A stretch of 64,000 bases of DNA from NCBI RefSeq assembly GCF_017948675.1, contig NZ_JAGFBU010000005.1:186001-250000 (forward strand). The letters run 5' to 3'. Numbering within the stretch: position 1 is the stretch's first letter; every line of letters begins with the position of its first letter. Below, one piece after another: positions 1 to 8,594 of the stretch. The notes under the pieces were generated by a model. The model saw only the letters and a program-made list of their open reading frames with translations. It was not told the origin of the DNA and made no database searches. The stretch comes from Flavobacterium flabelliforme. Lineage in GTDB: Bacteria > Bacteroidota > Bacteroidia > Flavobacteriales > Flavobacteriaceae. The translations under genes and the position numbers were made by a program.

Positions 1-66
1 ACTATTTCCTATTATCAAACTGCTTCGGATATCTTAAAAAATAAGAAGTATCAAAAAATCAATTAG
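1..66 (+). CDS. C-terminal end of an unidentified protein (partial)
   Basis: An open frame enters the window at base 1 and ends at a TAG at 64-66, giving the last 21 residues of a protein (ending ILKNKKYQKIN). A strong terminator follows 8 bases later, which supports this being a real gene end. The fragment is too short to assign a family. It is lysine-rich and shows no membrane segment. Confidence 0.5.
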   Translation, partial: TISYYQTASDILKNKKYQKIN

Positions 67-71
67 CATAA

Positions 72-108
72 AAAACGGGTGAGATTTGTATCTCACCCGT
101 TTTCTTTT
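72..108 (+). terminator. Rho-independent terminator of the gene entering at base 1
   Basis: The arms 75-85 and 90-100 (ACGGGTGAGAT / ATCTCACCCGT) pair perfectly over 11 bp around a 4-base loop, and flanking A/T pairs extend the stem. A T-rich tail (101-108) follows on the + strand. Confidence 0.85.
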
Positions 109-205
109 GTATTAAATCTGATAAGACTTTATATTATTATTGATTTGAATTTCTAAAAATACAAAAACAAATTAGAAAAATTTACATGAATAAATTAGTA
201 GATAA

Positions 206-341
206 ATATATACTTGCACGCAATTAAACTGAACGGAATAATGCTTTCTTTTGGTGTTTTTTTAGCAAAAAAGCAGATCAGTTCCAGAAAATTTTTAATC
301 ATAAAAAAACGGCTGAAATTTAATTCTCAGCCGTTTTTTTA
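206..341 (+). ncRNA. Possible small intergenic RNA
   Basis: Between the first terminator and the convergent phospholipase gene there is a -7-like box (TATACTTGC, 208-216, one mismatch to TAnnTTTG). It is followed by about 90 bases that can fold: AACTGA (227-232) pairs with TCAGTT (278-283), and GCTTT pairs with AAAGC inside. The stretch ends in the hairpin and T-run at 304-340. No ORF of note is present. This is an inference from layout only, and the hairpin is also explained as the terminator of the minus-strand gene. Confidence 0.2.
304..340. terminator. Bidirectional terminator hairpin
   Basis: AAAAAACGGCTGA (304-316) pairs with TCAGCCGTTTTTT (327-339). Read on the minus strand it gives a stem followed by a U-run, just beyond the stop of the minus-strand phospholipase gene at 357. 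It has the same quality on the + strand. Confidence 0.8.
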
Positions 342-356
342 TGTAATATGCTTATT

Positions 357-1355
357 TTATTCTTTATCGTAGACTAAACCAAAAAGTTTACCTTGTTCGA
401 AAGTTTTTAAATCTTTTTTCAAAAATTTATGATTGCGTTTAGTAAGCTCATTTGTGTCTAGTTTACTCAAATCTGGTTTTCCAGCATTTACCCAAGCAGT
501 GTACCAAAAACTAGCAGTTACTGTAATTGCTTTTTTCATTTGATTTTCTACCATTCCGTTTAATTCTTGATGAAATCTCCCTGCATATTCATCCGAATAC
601 AACATACCTCCGTATTTGTTTTTTACAACTGCTCCATCGGAATCCGTAACATACATTTTATTTTCGGGAGTAGCTGTTCTTAGTTTTTTATCGGCAGCTA
701 AAAGAGGCTCAACCAAACTATGTGTATCTGCCATTAATTCCCAAATTGCAGCATCTACGTTTTCAAGATATTTTCCTTGTGGAACATTTAATTTATAATC
801 TTTTACAAATAATTCTGGTAAACGACTTTCCCACAAAGAGTGTATTCCTTTTTGATTAGTATTTTGTCCGTCATGATTGTCAGAAGTGTGCAAAGGCATG
901 TGTGCATCTGCAATATAATGACCTAAATCAGCAGCAATAAACAATATTTCGTTCTTTCTCTTATCTTTGAAAGCCTTTGTTAATTTGGACATCATATCTT
1001 GAATATGCCAAGGTAATATGCCATTTTTGTCTAAAAATTTATCATCATATTTCTTCTTAGCTTCTTCCATGGTCTTTGGAAAAGTAGCAACATCACCAAA
1101 ATTTTCCATATCAAAATAATGACGAGAAGGTTCCATTTTATCATTTAAAACATTTCTTCTCAAATCTGGAACAGTAGATTCTTGAGTGATATAATCGATA
1201 TGATTATAGAAAAAAGTCTGCAATGGAGCAGGAAGCGCTAAAACTGCGGCTCTATTAATTCGTTCGTGACCGATAACTCCCCATGAAATTACTAAAAAAG
1301 CAACTACAAGAGTAGATAAAGTGATAAGCGTAGGCTTAATTTTAAAATTTTTCAT
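357..1355 (-). CDS. Zinc-dependent phospholipase C / S1-P1 nuclease family protein
   Basis: The 332-residue exported or membrane-anchored protein has a hydrophobic N-terminus (residues 9-24), followed directly by WGVIGHE (Trp25, His30). That is the layout of this family, where the mature N-terminal Trp and an early His bind zinc. Further ligand-like motifs are RHYFDME, LGHYIADAHMPLH (His/Asp cluster) and HSLWES. Together they match the trinuclear-zinc phospholipase C/S1-P1 nuclease superfamily; whether the substrate is phospholipid or nucleic acid cannot be told. The start is ATG with a TACATTTG -7 box (minus strand, 1377-1384) about 22 bases upstream. A terminator follows the stop, so the gene is probably monocistronic. 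Confidence 0.88.
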   Translation of the reverse strand: MKNFKIKPTLITLSTLVVAFLVISWGVIGHERINRAAVLALPAPLQTFFYNHIDYITQESTVPDLRRNVLNDKMEPSRHYFDMENFGDVATFPKTMEEAKKKYDDKFLDKNGILPWHIQDMMSKLTKAFKDKRKNEILFIAADLGHYIADAHMPLHTSDNHDGQNTNQKGIHSLWESRLPELFVKDYKLNVPQGKYLENVDAAIWELMADTHSLVEPLLAADKKLRTATPENKMYVTDSDGAVVKNKYGGMLYSDEYAGRFHQELNGMVENQMKKAITVTASFWYTAWVNAGKPDLSKLDTNELTKRNHKFLKKDLKTFEQGKLFGLVYDKE

Positions 1356-1376
1356 TAAATTTAGTTTTTAGAATTA

Positions 1377-1384
1377 CAAATGTA
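1377..1384 (-). promoter_or_regulatory. -7 promoter box of the phospholipase/nuclease gene
   Basis: TACATTTG on the minus strand is an exact TAnnTTTG match, located 22 bases before the ATG. Confidence 0.5.
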
Positions 1385-1453
1385 TTTCTTTAAATTGTTA
1401 TTTTATAAAATTGGCATTTAAGATTCTGTTAATACTAAAGGAAAACCACAAAT

Positions 1454-2194
1454 ATGTTTCGACATCAAGGAAAAAACAGAACTTTTATTCATAATCTTCG
1501 TTTAGCCGTATTATTATCCTTTGTCGCTGGTCTTGTAAATATTACTGGAGTTTTATCAATACACACTTTAACTACCAATGTTACTGGTCATTTTGCCTAC
1601 TTTGCAGAAGAAATAATGAAGCAGGATTATAATGCTGCATTTACATTTTTGGTACTCACTTTATTCTTTTTATTTGGAGCCTTTACTTCTAACTTTTTAT
1701 CCGAATTAATCGCTAAGAAAAATTCTCATTTGTCACATGTAATTCCAATTTCTCTCGAAATGATCATTTTATTAAGTATCGCATTTTTTGGATCGCAATC
1801 TAACTTATCAAATAATGAAGGAAAATGGATAGCCTTTTTGATGCTATTTGCTATGGGAATTCAAAATGCTATGGTTACAAAAATTTCGCAATCTACCGTT
1901 AGAACTACTCATCTTACAGGACTTTTTACTGATCTAGGAATAGAATTATCTCAATTATTTTTCTATAAAAAGCCAGAAGAAAATAAAAAACTAAAAACAA
2001 GTATTTTTCTTAGATTATCTATAATTATTTGTTTTTTTATTGGATGCGTTTCTGGTGGTTTTTTATTTAATTTATTGCAATTAAAAACACTTCTCATAGC
2101 GGTTGTATTCCTTTTGATAGCTCTTTTGTATGATTATATCAGAATGCAGTTTCATGTTATTAAACGTAAAACATTGCGACATAAAATTAACTGA
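1454..2194 (+). CDS. YoaK-family (DUF1275) membrane protein
   Basis: The 246-residue polytopic protein has about six hydrophobic segments (near 16-40, 63-85, 95-115, 122-140, 183-207, 210-230). The N-terminal segment with AVLLSFVAGLVNITG and the LTTNVTGHF motif are characteristic of the YoaK/DUF1275 family of inner-membrane proteins with no firmly established function. The family is usually 220-250 residues, so this is full length. It stands alone on the + strand. Its last 8 bases overlap the 3' end of the convergent yeiH-type gene, and no terminator hairpin is seen between them. Confidence 0.87.
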   Translation: MFRHQGKNRTFIHNLRLAVLLSFVAGLVNITGVLSIHTLTTNVTGHFAYFAEEIMKQDYNAAFTFLVLTLFFLFGAFTSNFLSELIAKKNSHLSHVIPISLEMIILLSIAFFGSQSNLSNNEGKWIAFLMLFAMGIQNAMVTKISQSTVRTTHLTGLFTDLGIELSQLFFYKKPEENKKLKTSIFLRLSIIICFFIGCVSGGFLFNLLQLKTLLIAVVFLLIALLYDYIRMQFHVIKRKTLRHKIN

Positions 2195-3164
2195 AATACA
2201 TAATTGAAAATAAAGCAGCAGTTGCAATAAAAATCCATAACAAAACTCCTTGAATTAATGGTTTTACACCAACCGATTTTAAAACACTAAAGTTAAGCCC
2301 TGCTCCAATTAAAAACAAAGTTATTGTTAATCCAATTTTAGCAATATTTACTAAATAAGGTGCTACAAGAGCTATTTGCGGTACATAAGTATTCAATAGC
2401 ATTGCAACAATAAACAGTCCAATAAAATACGGGATTTTTATTTTACTCGATTTATTTTTGAATAAAACCGATGTTAATAAAGCAACAGGAATAATCCATA
2501 ATGCTCTAGCTAATTTTACCGTAGTTGCAATTTGCAAGGCTTCTGCTCCGTATTTATTTGCCGCTCCTACAACAGAACTCGTGTCGTGAATGGCAATGGC
2601 ACACCACAAACCAAACTCTTGCTGGCTAAGATCTAACCAATGTCCAATTGCTGGAAATAAAAACAAAGCAATTGAATTCAGTATAAAAATTACTCCTAAT
2701 GCAACGGAAGTTTGTTTCTCATCCGACTTAATTACGGGAGCAATCGCAGCAATGGCACTTCCCCCACAAATAGCAGTTCCGCAAGAAATTAGGTGAGAGG
2801 TTTTCTTTTCGATATTCAACCATTTTCCGATAAAGAAACCTAAAATTAAAGTACAAAATATTGATGCAACTGTAAAAATAAATCCTTCTTTACCAGCCGA
2901 TAAAGCACTGTTAACGTTCATTCCGAAACCAAGTCCAACTACTGAAACTTGCAATAAAATGCTAGTCGCTTTATGATTGAGTTCTAAAAAAGGATGTCCT
3001 GAAAGATTAGCAACAACTAATCCCATCAATAAGGCAACGGGTGGAGAAATAAAACCGGAAAGACATAAAAGAGTTAATAGTCCGAAAATTATTTTTTGAA
3101 AAATTGGGCTAACTTTTAGAAAAGCAGCAGAATCTTTTTTAGGTGTTGTATTATGATTTTTCAC
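2187..3164 (-). CDS. YeiH-family putative sulfate exporter
   Basis: The 325-residue integral membrane protein has about ten hydrophobic segments. It contains GFGMNVNSALSAG, CGTAICGGSAIAAIAPVI and IHDTSSVVGAA, the signature stretches of the YeiH/UPF0324 (PF03601) family of putative anion (sulfate) exporters. The start codon appears to be GTG (3162-3164), since no in-frame ATG gives a full-length protein. The LysR regulator lies 75 bases upstream on the same strand, the same pairing as yeiE/yeiH in enterobacteria, which suggests the regulator controls this exporter. The substrate is inferred from the family only. Confidence 0.87.
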   Translation of the reverse strand: MKNHNTTPKKDSAAFLKVSPIFQKIIFGLLTLLCLSGFISPPVALLMGLVVANLSGHPFLELNHKATSILLQVSVVGLGFGMNVNSALSAGKEGFIFTVASIFCTLILGFFIGKWLNIEKKTSHLISCGTAICGGSAIAAIAPVIKSDEKQTSVALGVIFILNSIALFLFPAIGHWLDLSQQEFGLWCAIAIHDTSSVVGAANKYGAEALQIATTVKLARALWIIPVALLTSVLFKNKSSKIKIPYFIGLFIVAMLLNTYVPQIALVAPYLVNIAKIGLTITLFLIGAGLNFSVLKSVGVKPLIQGVLLWIFIATAALFSIMYFS

Positions 3165-3237
3165 AATGAAGTTTTTTAATTATTACGCTACAAAGGTCAG
3201 AAGTTTAAACAACATTCAATAATCACAAATAACAATC

Positions 3238-3260
3238 TACTATAACTCCAGGTTATAGTA
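3238..3260. repeat. Perfect 9-bp palindrome over the LysR stop codon
   Basis: TACTATAAC (3238-3246) and GTTATAGTA (3252-3260) are exact inverted repeats with a 5-base spacer. They span the 3' end of the LysR gene, upstream of yeiH. This could be a weak attenuating hairpin or a regulator site; no U-run follows on the minus strand. Confidence 0.4.
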
Positions 3261-4136
3261 ACTGGAAATTATTTTTATAAATAAATCAGAAAGAGAATCA
3301 TTTTTTCCTTGAAGAGTAATGATATAAAAATAGCGTTCTATACTTAGATTTTTTACATCTAAAATAGTCAGTTCGTTATTTTTTAACTCTTTTTCAATAG
3401 CGTGAATGGATAAAAAAGCAACACAATCAGAGTTCAATAAATAGGACTTTATACTTTCAGTACTTCCCAATTGCATTTCAACATTCAAATCAGAAAATTT
3501 AAGTTGTATGGTTTTCAAAGCATATTCAATAACTTCAAGTGTTCCAGAACCTTGCTCCCGAATTAGAAAATTCATTTTCTTAAGATCTTCTTGAATCAAT
3601 TCGTCTTTTTTTACAAGAGAATGAGAACTTTTGCAAACTAAGACTAATTCGTCTTTTAAAAACTGCGTATATTTTATAGACTTATTTTTAGATTGTCCTT
3701 CAACAATGCCTATTTCAATTTCTTTTTTTAATAAAGCGCTTTCTATTTGTTCCGTATTTCCATTGCGTAAATTGACTTTAATATTTTCCATTTTTTGATG
3801 GAAACGGGCTAAAAGTGGCGGTATAATATATTGTGAAATTGTAGTACTTGCTCCTATTCGCAATAATCCATTACGTTCATTAATAAGCGAACTCATATCA
3901 AAATCTATTTCTCGATAAATTTCAAAAATATTCTTGGTGTGGTTTAGCAATACTTCGCCAGCACTTGTTAATGAAATTTTAGAACCATTTCTTTCAAAAA
4001 GTTTAATTTTATATTGTTCTTCTAATTCCTGTATGTGTTTAGAAACTGCAGGTTGAGTTATAAATAATTCGGTTGCCGCTTTTGTAAAACTCAAACGGCT
4101 CGCAACGATATAAAAAACTTTTAGTCTAAAATCCAT
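3240..4136 (-). CDS. LysR-family transcriptional regulator
   Basis: The 298-residue cytoplasmic DNA-binding protein starts with the LysR winged helix-turn-helix (residues 1-60, with SFTKAATELFITQPAVSKHIQELE). A type 2 periplasmic-binding-like effector domain follows (about 90-295). The length is normal for the family. Its position directly before the yeiH-type exporter gene, as with YeiE/YeiH, makes that gene the likely target. LysR regulators often respond to a small ligand, which cannot be deduced here. The ATG at 4134-4136 gives the standard N-terminus. Confidence 0.9.
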   Translation of the reverse strand: MDFRLKVFYIVASRLSFTKAATELFITQPAVSKHIQELEEQYKIKLFERNGSKISLTSAGEVLLNHTKNIFEIYREIDFDMSSLINERNGLLRIGASTTISQYIIPPLLARFHQKMENIKVNLRNGNTEQIESALLKKEIEIGIVEGQSKNKSIKYTQFLKDELVLVCKSSHSLVKKDELIQEDLKKMNFLIREQGSGTLEVIEYALKTIQLKFSDLNVEMQLGSTESIKSYLLNSDCVAFLSIHAIEKELKNNELTILDVKNLSIERYFYIITLQGKNDSLSDLFIKIISSYYNLEL

Positions 4137-4156
4137 AATCTACTACTTTAGTTTTA

Positions 4157-6184
4157 TCAAAGTAAACCATTGTATTTACGAGTAAACCATTCTGTGATCA
4201 ATAGAATCAATATGAAAATTAACAGCCAAACCCAGTCAATCAATGGCGTTTTTGTACTATTATTTTTTTGGATGGCTTTGTATTCTTTATTCTCTAAAAG
4301 CACTTTTATTAAAGTATCTACTTGATCTGGATAGTATTCTTTTGCTAGGGTTTGTAGCGCTAGTTGCGACATTTTTTCAATCTCAGGATTTACAAATTGC
4401 TTTTCGATATCAAAATCAAGAATTTCAAAATTACTAGAATAAGTACTATTAGAATTCAATTCTTTTACATTAAAACTATAGTTACCCGCTTTAAGACCGT
4501 CAAGATTCACTTTGTAATAATTATTACTTTTTAGTAAATCAAAGCTTTTGGTTTGTTTGGTTTTTGTATTAGTAACCGCAATGGTCAATCGAGCTTTTTC
4601 GTCAAACTCATAATTTTTATTAAAATATTGAGCTGTAATTTCAATAGCTTCGCCAAAATTATAAAATCGCTCATGTTCAACAACTAATGATTTTTTGCTA
4701 GTACTTGTTGCTAAAAACTGTATTATTTTATCAATAAAAACATCATATTTTTCGAATGATTGATTGTTGATGTGGGATTGCAAACGCCATTTCCAACTGT
4801 TTTCGCCAAGAAGATAAGCGCTTCTCTTGCTCTGATTTTCTGCAAAAGCTAATAAAGGACTATTCGTATTAATAGTTCTAATTTTAGATGAAAGCAGAAC
4901 AGATAATGATCCGTTTACGGTAACGGATCCAAAAGCATTTTGCAAAGGAGGTAAATTTTCAAATCCAATATTATCAATTGCAAATAAATTAAACTGTGGG
5001 TTAAAGACCGATAAATAATCCTCTTTTTGGCCACTCATTTTAAAGTTTAGATTGTTTTGTTGCTGATTCAGAAAATTAAAATCCGTACTATTTCCAGTAA
5101 TAATAAAGGTATTTATTCCAGCTACTTTGTTATTCTCAAATAAGGCTTTAAATTCTGTATTAGGTTGGTATAAAATTAAAACATTATAATCTTGCAATGA
5201 CTTAATATCGTTAGGTTTAAGTGTTGTTACTTTACGTTGTACATTAGTTTCGATTGCTCTTTTTAATGCTCCTAAATCTGGATGATTAATTGCTGAAACA
5301 ATTGCAATATTCGTTTTTTGGTCAATAACTTCAACCGCAAAATTTTTGGTGTTATTATACGTATTTTTTTCTTTTTCTACAGATGTAATAGTAGCTTTAA
5401 AAACTTGAATTCCTATTTTGTCAGCAGGTAAAAGAACACTAACAGTAGCCGTTTTTTTATGAGTTGTAAATGAAATTCGCTGCTTACTGAGTATTGAGTT
5501 TCCTTGTGAAATTACAAAATCAGCAGTAATGTTTTTTGTTCCTGAATAACTTAAAAATGCTTCAACAGGAAATTTATTTTTATGAAAGGCATATTTATTA
5601 ACATTTAATTGATTGATTTTAATATCTAAAAATGTCGTTGTATCACCTACAATTATTGGGTACACTTTATTTTCAGCACCAAAACTATACACATAATCAT
5701 TACCTGAAGTTTGATTTCCATCACTGATTAAAATCGTCGGATAATTGGTGTTTTTATAAATGCTTTTAAGGTTTTTGGCAACAACATCAATGTTAGTCTG
5801 CGTTCCTTTAAAAGTAAATTTATCTGATGGTTCAAAATCTTCTGAAAACTGATAGGATTGAACCTCAAATTTTTCTTGAATATCCTTATTCGAAATGATT
5901 TTTTTATATAATTGTTCAACTTCTTTATTCACATTTAAAAATGAAATGGAACTAGAATTATCAATCACGATAGGTAAAGGTGTTTTTACAATTTCTAATC
6001 TATTTTTGGTTATTATTGGATTAATAAGCAATAAAAAAATAGAAAAAATGGTTAAAAAACGTAAAAAAGCCAAAAACAAATTGACTTTAGATTTGTTTTT
6101 GGCTTTGTAGATATATTGAAAATAGGATAAACCGCTAGCTATTAATAAAGAAACCAGTAATAATAGTATTGCAGTTGTTGTCAT
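4157..6184 (-). CDS. VWA-like membrane protein of unknown role
   Basis: The 675-residue protein has two N-terminal membrane helices (about 4-22 and 36-57). A large extracytoplasmic region opens with PIVIDNSSSI (Asp75, Ser77, Ser79), which resembles the DxSxS metal site of von Willebrand A domains. PTILISDGNQT follows, like the later VWA strand. The middle has beta-rich, Ig-like character, and a last membrane helix sits at about 650-667. The membrane-VWA-membrane plan recalls Bat-type proteins, but no MoxR or other Bat genes are nearby. The downstream gene is LysR (20-base gap). The function is not known. Confidence 0.75.
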   Translation of the reverse strand: MTTTAILLLLVSLLIASGLSYFQYIYKAKNKSKVNLFLAFLRFLTIFSIFLLLINPIITKNRLEIVKTPLPIVIDNSSSISFLNVNKEVEQLYKKIISNKDIQEKFEVQSYQFSEDFEPSDKFTFKGTQTNIDVVAKNLKSIYKNTNYPTILISDGNQTSGNDYVYSFGAENKVYPIIVGDTTTFLDIKINQLNVNKYAFHKNKFPVEAFLSYSGTKNITADFVISQGNSILSKQRISFTTHKKTATVSVLLPADKIGIQVFKATITSVEKEKNTYNNTKNFAVEVIDQKTNIAIVSAINHPDLGALKRAIETNVQRKVTTLKPNDIKSLQDYNVLILYQPNTEFKALFENNKVAGINTFIITGNSTDFNFLNQQQNNLNFKMSGQKEDYLSVFNPQFNLFAIDNIGFENLPPLQNAFGSVTVNGSLSVLLSSKIRTINTNSPLLAFAENQSKRSAYLLGENSWKWRLQSHINNQSFEKYDVFIDKIIQFLATSTSKKSLVVEHERFYNFGEAIEITAQYFNKNYEFDEKARLTIAVTNTKTKQTKSFDLLKSNNYYKVNLDGLKAGNYSFNVKELNSNSTYSSNFEILDFDIEKQFVNPEIEKMSQLALQTLAKEYYPDQVDTLIKVLLENKEYKAIQKNNSTKTPLIDWVWLLIFILILLITEWFTRKYNGLL

Positions 6185-6251
6185 ATTTTATAGTATATAG
6201 AAATTCGTTTTCAATTTTGATTAAAAAAAACTAAAAACGAATCACTTTTTA

Positions 6252-6998
6252 TTAAGTAAGCATTCCTCCACAAACGTTCATAACTTGACCCGTTACGTAA
6301 CCGCTCATGTCTGAAGCGAAGAACAGACAAGCATTAGCTACATCTTCAGTTGTTCCGCCACGTTTTAACGGAATTCCATCTCTCCAACCTTTTACTACAT
6401 CTTCGTTTAATTTTGCAGTCATTTCAGTTTCAATAAAACCTGGTGCAATTACATTACAACGAATATTGCGCGATCCTAATTCTAATGCTACCGATTTAGA
6501 AAAACCAATAACTCCCGCCTTAGAAGCAGCATAATTTGTTTGTCCGGCATTTCCTTTTACTCCAACTACAGAACTCATATTAATGATAGATCCCGCACGT
6601 TTTTTAAGAAAAGTTTTCTGAATTGCTTTTGTCATGTTGAAAACTGATTTCAAGTTTACATCCATTACTTGGTCAAAATCTTGTTCAGACATACGCATTA
6701 ACAAATTATCTTTGGTAATTCCGGCGTTGTTAATCAAAATATCTACTGTTCCAAACTCAGCATTAACCGCATCAACAAGCGTTTGCGCTTCATTAAAATC
6801 AGCTGCGTTAGATTGATACCCTTTCGCTTTAATTCCAAGTGCATTCAATTCATTTTCTAATGCCATAGCTGATTCTACAGATGAACTGTAAGTAAAAGCA
6901 ATATTTGCTCCGTGTTTTGCAAAAACTTCTGCAATTCCTTTACCTATTCCACGACTTGCGCCTGTAATTATAGCTACTTTTCCTTCTAGTAATTTCAT
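6252..6998 (-). CDS. fabG: 3-oxoacyl-[acyl-carrier-protein] reductase FabG
   Basis: The 248-residue short-chain dehydrogenase reduces 3-oxoacyl-ACP with NADPH in fatty acid elongation. It shows the Rossmann motif TGASRGIG (12-19), NNAG (90-93), and the catalytic set Asn115, Ser143, Tyr156 and Lys160 in YAASK. The C-terminus with SGYVTGQVMNVCGGM is typical of FabG rather than of other SDRs. I use the ATG at 6996-6998; an in-frame TTG two codons upstream is less likely. The gap to the upstream transporter gene holds an intergenic repeat element (7026-7108). Confidence 0.93.
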   Translation of the reverse strand: MKLLEGKVAIITGASRGIGKGIAEVFAKHGANIAFTYSSSVESAMALENELNALGIKAKGYQSNAADFNEAQTLVDAVNAEFGTVDILINNAGITKDNLLMRMSEQDFDQVMDVNLKSVFNMTKAIQKTFLKKRAGSIINMSSVVGVKGNAGQTNYAASKAGVIGFSKSVALELGSRNIRCNVIAPGFIETEMTAKLNEDVVKGWRDGIPLKRGGTTEDVANACLFFASDMSGYVTGQVMNVCGGMLT

Positions 6999-7025
6999 AT
7001 TCAAAACTTATTTTAATTTTTATTT

Positions 7026-7108
7026 GAAGCTATTCCTGCTATCCGCTACAATCTTTTATTTTTTTAAACAAAAAAATAAAAGGATTTCCACTTCTATCAG
7101 GGCTATCT
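7026..7108 (-). repeat. Intergenic repeat element, copy 1 (short hairpin version)
   Basis: Read on the minus strand, a 27-base 5' arm (7079-7105, beginning TAGCCCTGATAGAAGTGG) and a 32-base 3' arm (7026-7057, ending GCAGGAATAGCTTC) flank a perfect 13-bp A/T hairpin (7053-7065 with 7070-7082). Both arms recur at 53366-53508: 24/27 and 26/32 identities by eye. It lies between the transporter stop and the fabG start. From memory, elements with these arms are common between genes in flavobacterial genomes; their function is unknown to me. Confidence 0.75.
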
Positions 7109-7184
7109 TATATCTGTCAAATATAGAATATTTACTTTTTTAAAAAAAATACAAAACCATATACATTAATAAAAATACTAGCTT

Positions 7185-8507
7185 TTAAATTTTAATAATT
7201 CGATTCACCCATTTATCCCAAAAATTAGCATAAATAGCGATTAATGTAAAAACAAATAAGAACAAATGATACCAAGCATTACTAATCAAATCTAAAAAGT
7301 TCAGCTTTCCATCTGCAAAGCTTAATATTAAAAGTACTTGAGCTCCATAAGGTAATATTCCTTGAATAACACAAGAAAAAATATCAAGTATAGTAGCCGT
7401 TTTCTTTGCACTCAAATTGTATTCATCATTAATTTCTTTTGCAATACTTCCTGTAATCACAATAGAAACGGTGTTATTAGCGATTGCTAAATTGGTTAAT
7501 CCAACTAAAACACCAATTCCTGTCTGCGCCGATTTCTTACTCTTTATTCGCTTTTTAACTTGATATAAAACGTAATCAATTCCGCCCGCTTTATCAACCA
7601 TCGCAGCTAAACCACCTGAAAGCATAGAAAGTAAGAATATTTCTGTCATACTGGTAAAACCTTCATATATTTTTTGGGTAAAAACCATAAACGTAAAATT
7701 ACCACCAAAATAACCTATAATTCCCGCTAACAATGTTCCTATAATTAACGTAGAAAATACATTAATTCCAGAAACTGCTAATACAATAACGAGTATATAG
7801 GGTATGATAGCAATCCAATTAAAATCAGTTTTAGGTATGGCAACGGAAACAATTTCTGAGTTTAAACCCAAATAGAAAAATACTGCAATTGTAATTATAG
7901 CAGCTGGAAAAGCAATAAATAAGTTAATTTTAAACTTGTCTTTGAGTTTACAACCTAAAGATTGTGTTGCCGCAATAGTGGTGTCCGAAATCATAGAGAG
8001 ATTGTCTCCTAACATAGAACCACCCAATAATGCACCCGAAATCAAAGGTAATGAAGCACCACTTTTATCCGCTAAACTCACTGCTATAGGACCAATTGCA
8101 ACAATTGCTCCAACAGACGTACCAGTTGCAGTAGATAAAAATGCGGCAATCAAAAAAATACCTAAAGGAAAATAAGCAACATCAATATTGTTTATTCCCA
8201 AATTTACAACAGCATCTACTCCACCAGTAGCTTTACTCACTACAGCAAAAGCACCAGCAAGTAAATAAATAAGACACATCGTCATTATTTTACTTTCACC
8301 ACAACCAGCAATCAGCGTATTCACTTTATCTTCTGTAGAAGATTTAAAAAGTAGGAAAGCCGCAATTATTCCAATTAAAACAGCAATTGGAGACGGGAAA
8401 GCATAAAAATCATCTAGCCAAATACCAACTCCTAAAAAAGTAGCAATAAAAATAAATAAAGGAATTAATGCGAATGGATTACCATTATTTTTACCTTGTT
8501 TAGTCAT
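7185..8507 (-). CDS. NhaC-superfamily transporter, candidate methionine transporter (MetT-like)
   Basis: The 440-residue protein has about 11-12 membrane helices and the NhaC-family stretches FLSTATGTSVGAIVAIGPIAV and GGSMLGDNLSMISDTT. Automatic naming would be Na+/H+ antiporter. However, its leader carries an S-box (SAM riboswitch) core at 8595-8657, and a branch of this superfamily (MetT) is known as SAM-riboswitch-controlled methionine transporters. Sodium-coupled methionine uptake is therefore my inference. I use the ATG at 8505-8507; the in-frame TTG at 8511-8513 is less likely. It is separated from fabG by repeat copy 1. Confidence 0.85.
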   Translation of the reverse strand: MTKQGKNNGNPFALIPLFIFIATFLGVGIWLDDFYAFPSPIAVLIGIIAAFLLFKSSTEDKVNTLIAGCGESKIMTMCLIYLLAGAFAVVSKATGGVDAVVNLGINNIDVAYFPLGIFLIAAFLSTATGTSVGAIVAIGPIAVSLADKSGASLPLISGALLGGSMLGDNLSMISDTTIAATQSLGCKLKDKFKINLFIAFPAAIITIAVFFYLGLNSEIVSVAIPKTDFNWIAIIPYILVIVLAVSGINVFSTLIIGTLLAGIIGYFGGNFTFMVFTQKIYEGFTSMTEIFLLSMLSGGLAAMVDKAGGIDYVLYQVKKRIKSKKSAQTGIGVLVGLTNLAIANNTVSIVITGSIAKEINDEYNLSAKKTATILDIFSCVIQGILPYGAQVLLILSFADGKLNFLDLISNAWYHLFLFVFTLIAIYANFWDKWVNRIIKI

Positions 8508-8594
8508 AATCAATTTTTAAATTAAAGGGCTATGACGAAAAACAAAAAAGCAAAACAGGAATAAAAAAACAACATTTTTTCCAAAGGATTTGGC

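Noticed and set aside
7053..7082. A/T hairpin between the transporter and fabG as a simple terminator
   Set aside because: It is the centre of a repeat element whose arms recur elsewhere, and the stem has almost no G/C pairs, so it is not described as a plain terminator.
8511..8520. TTG start two codons before the NhaC-type transporter ATG
   Set aside because: The ATG at 8505-8507 is a stronger start codon and the two extra residues add nothing.
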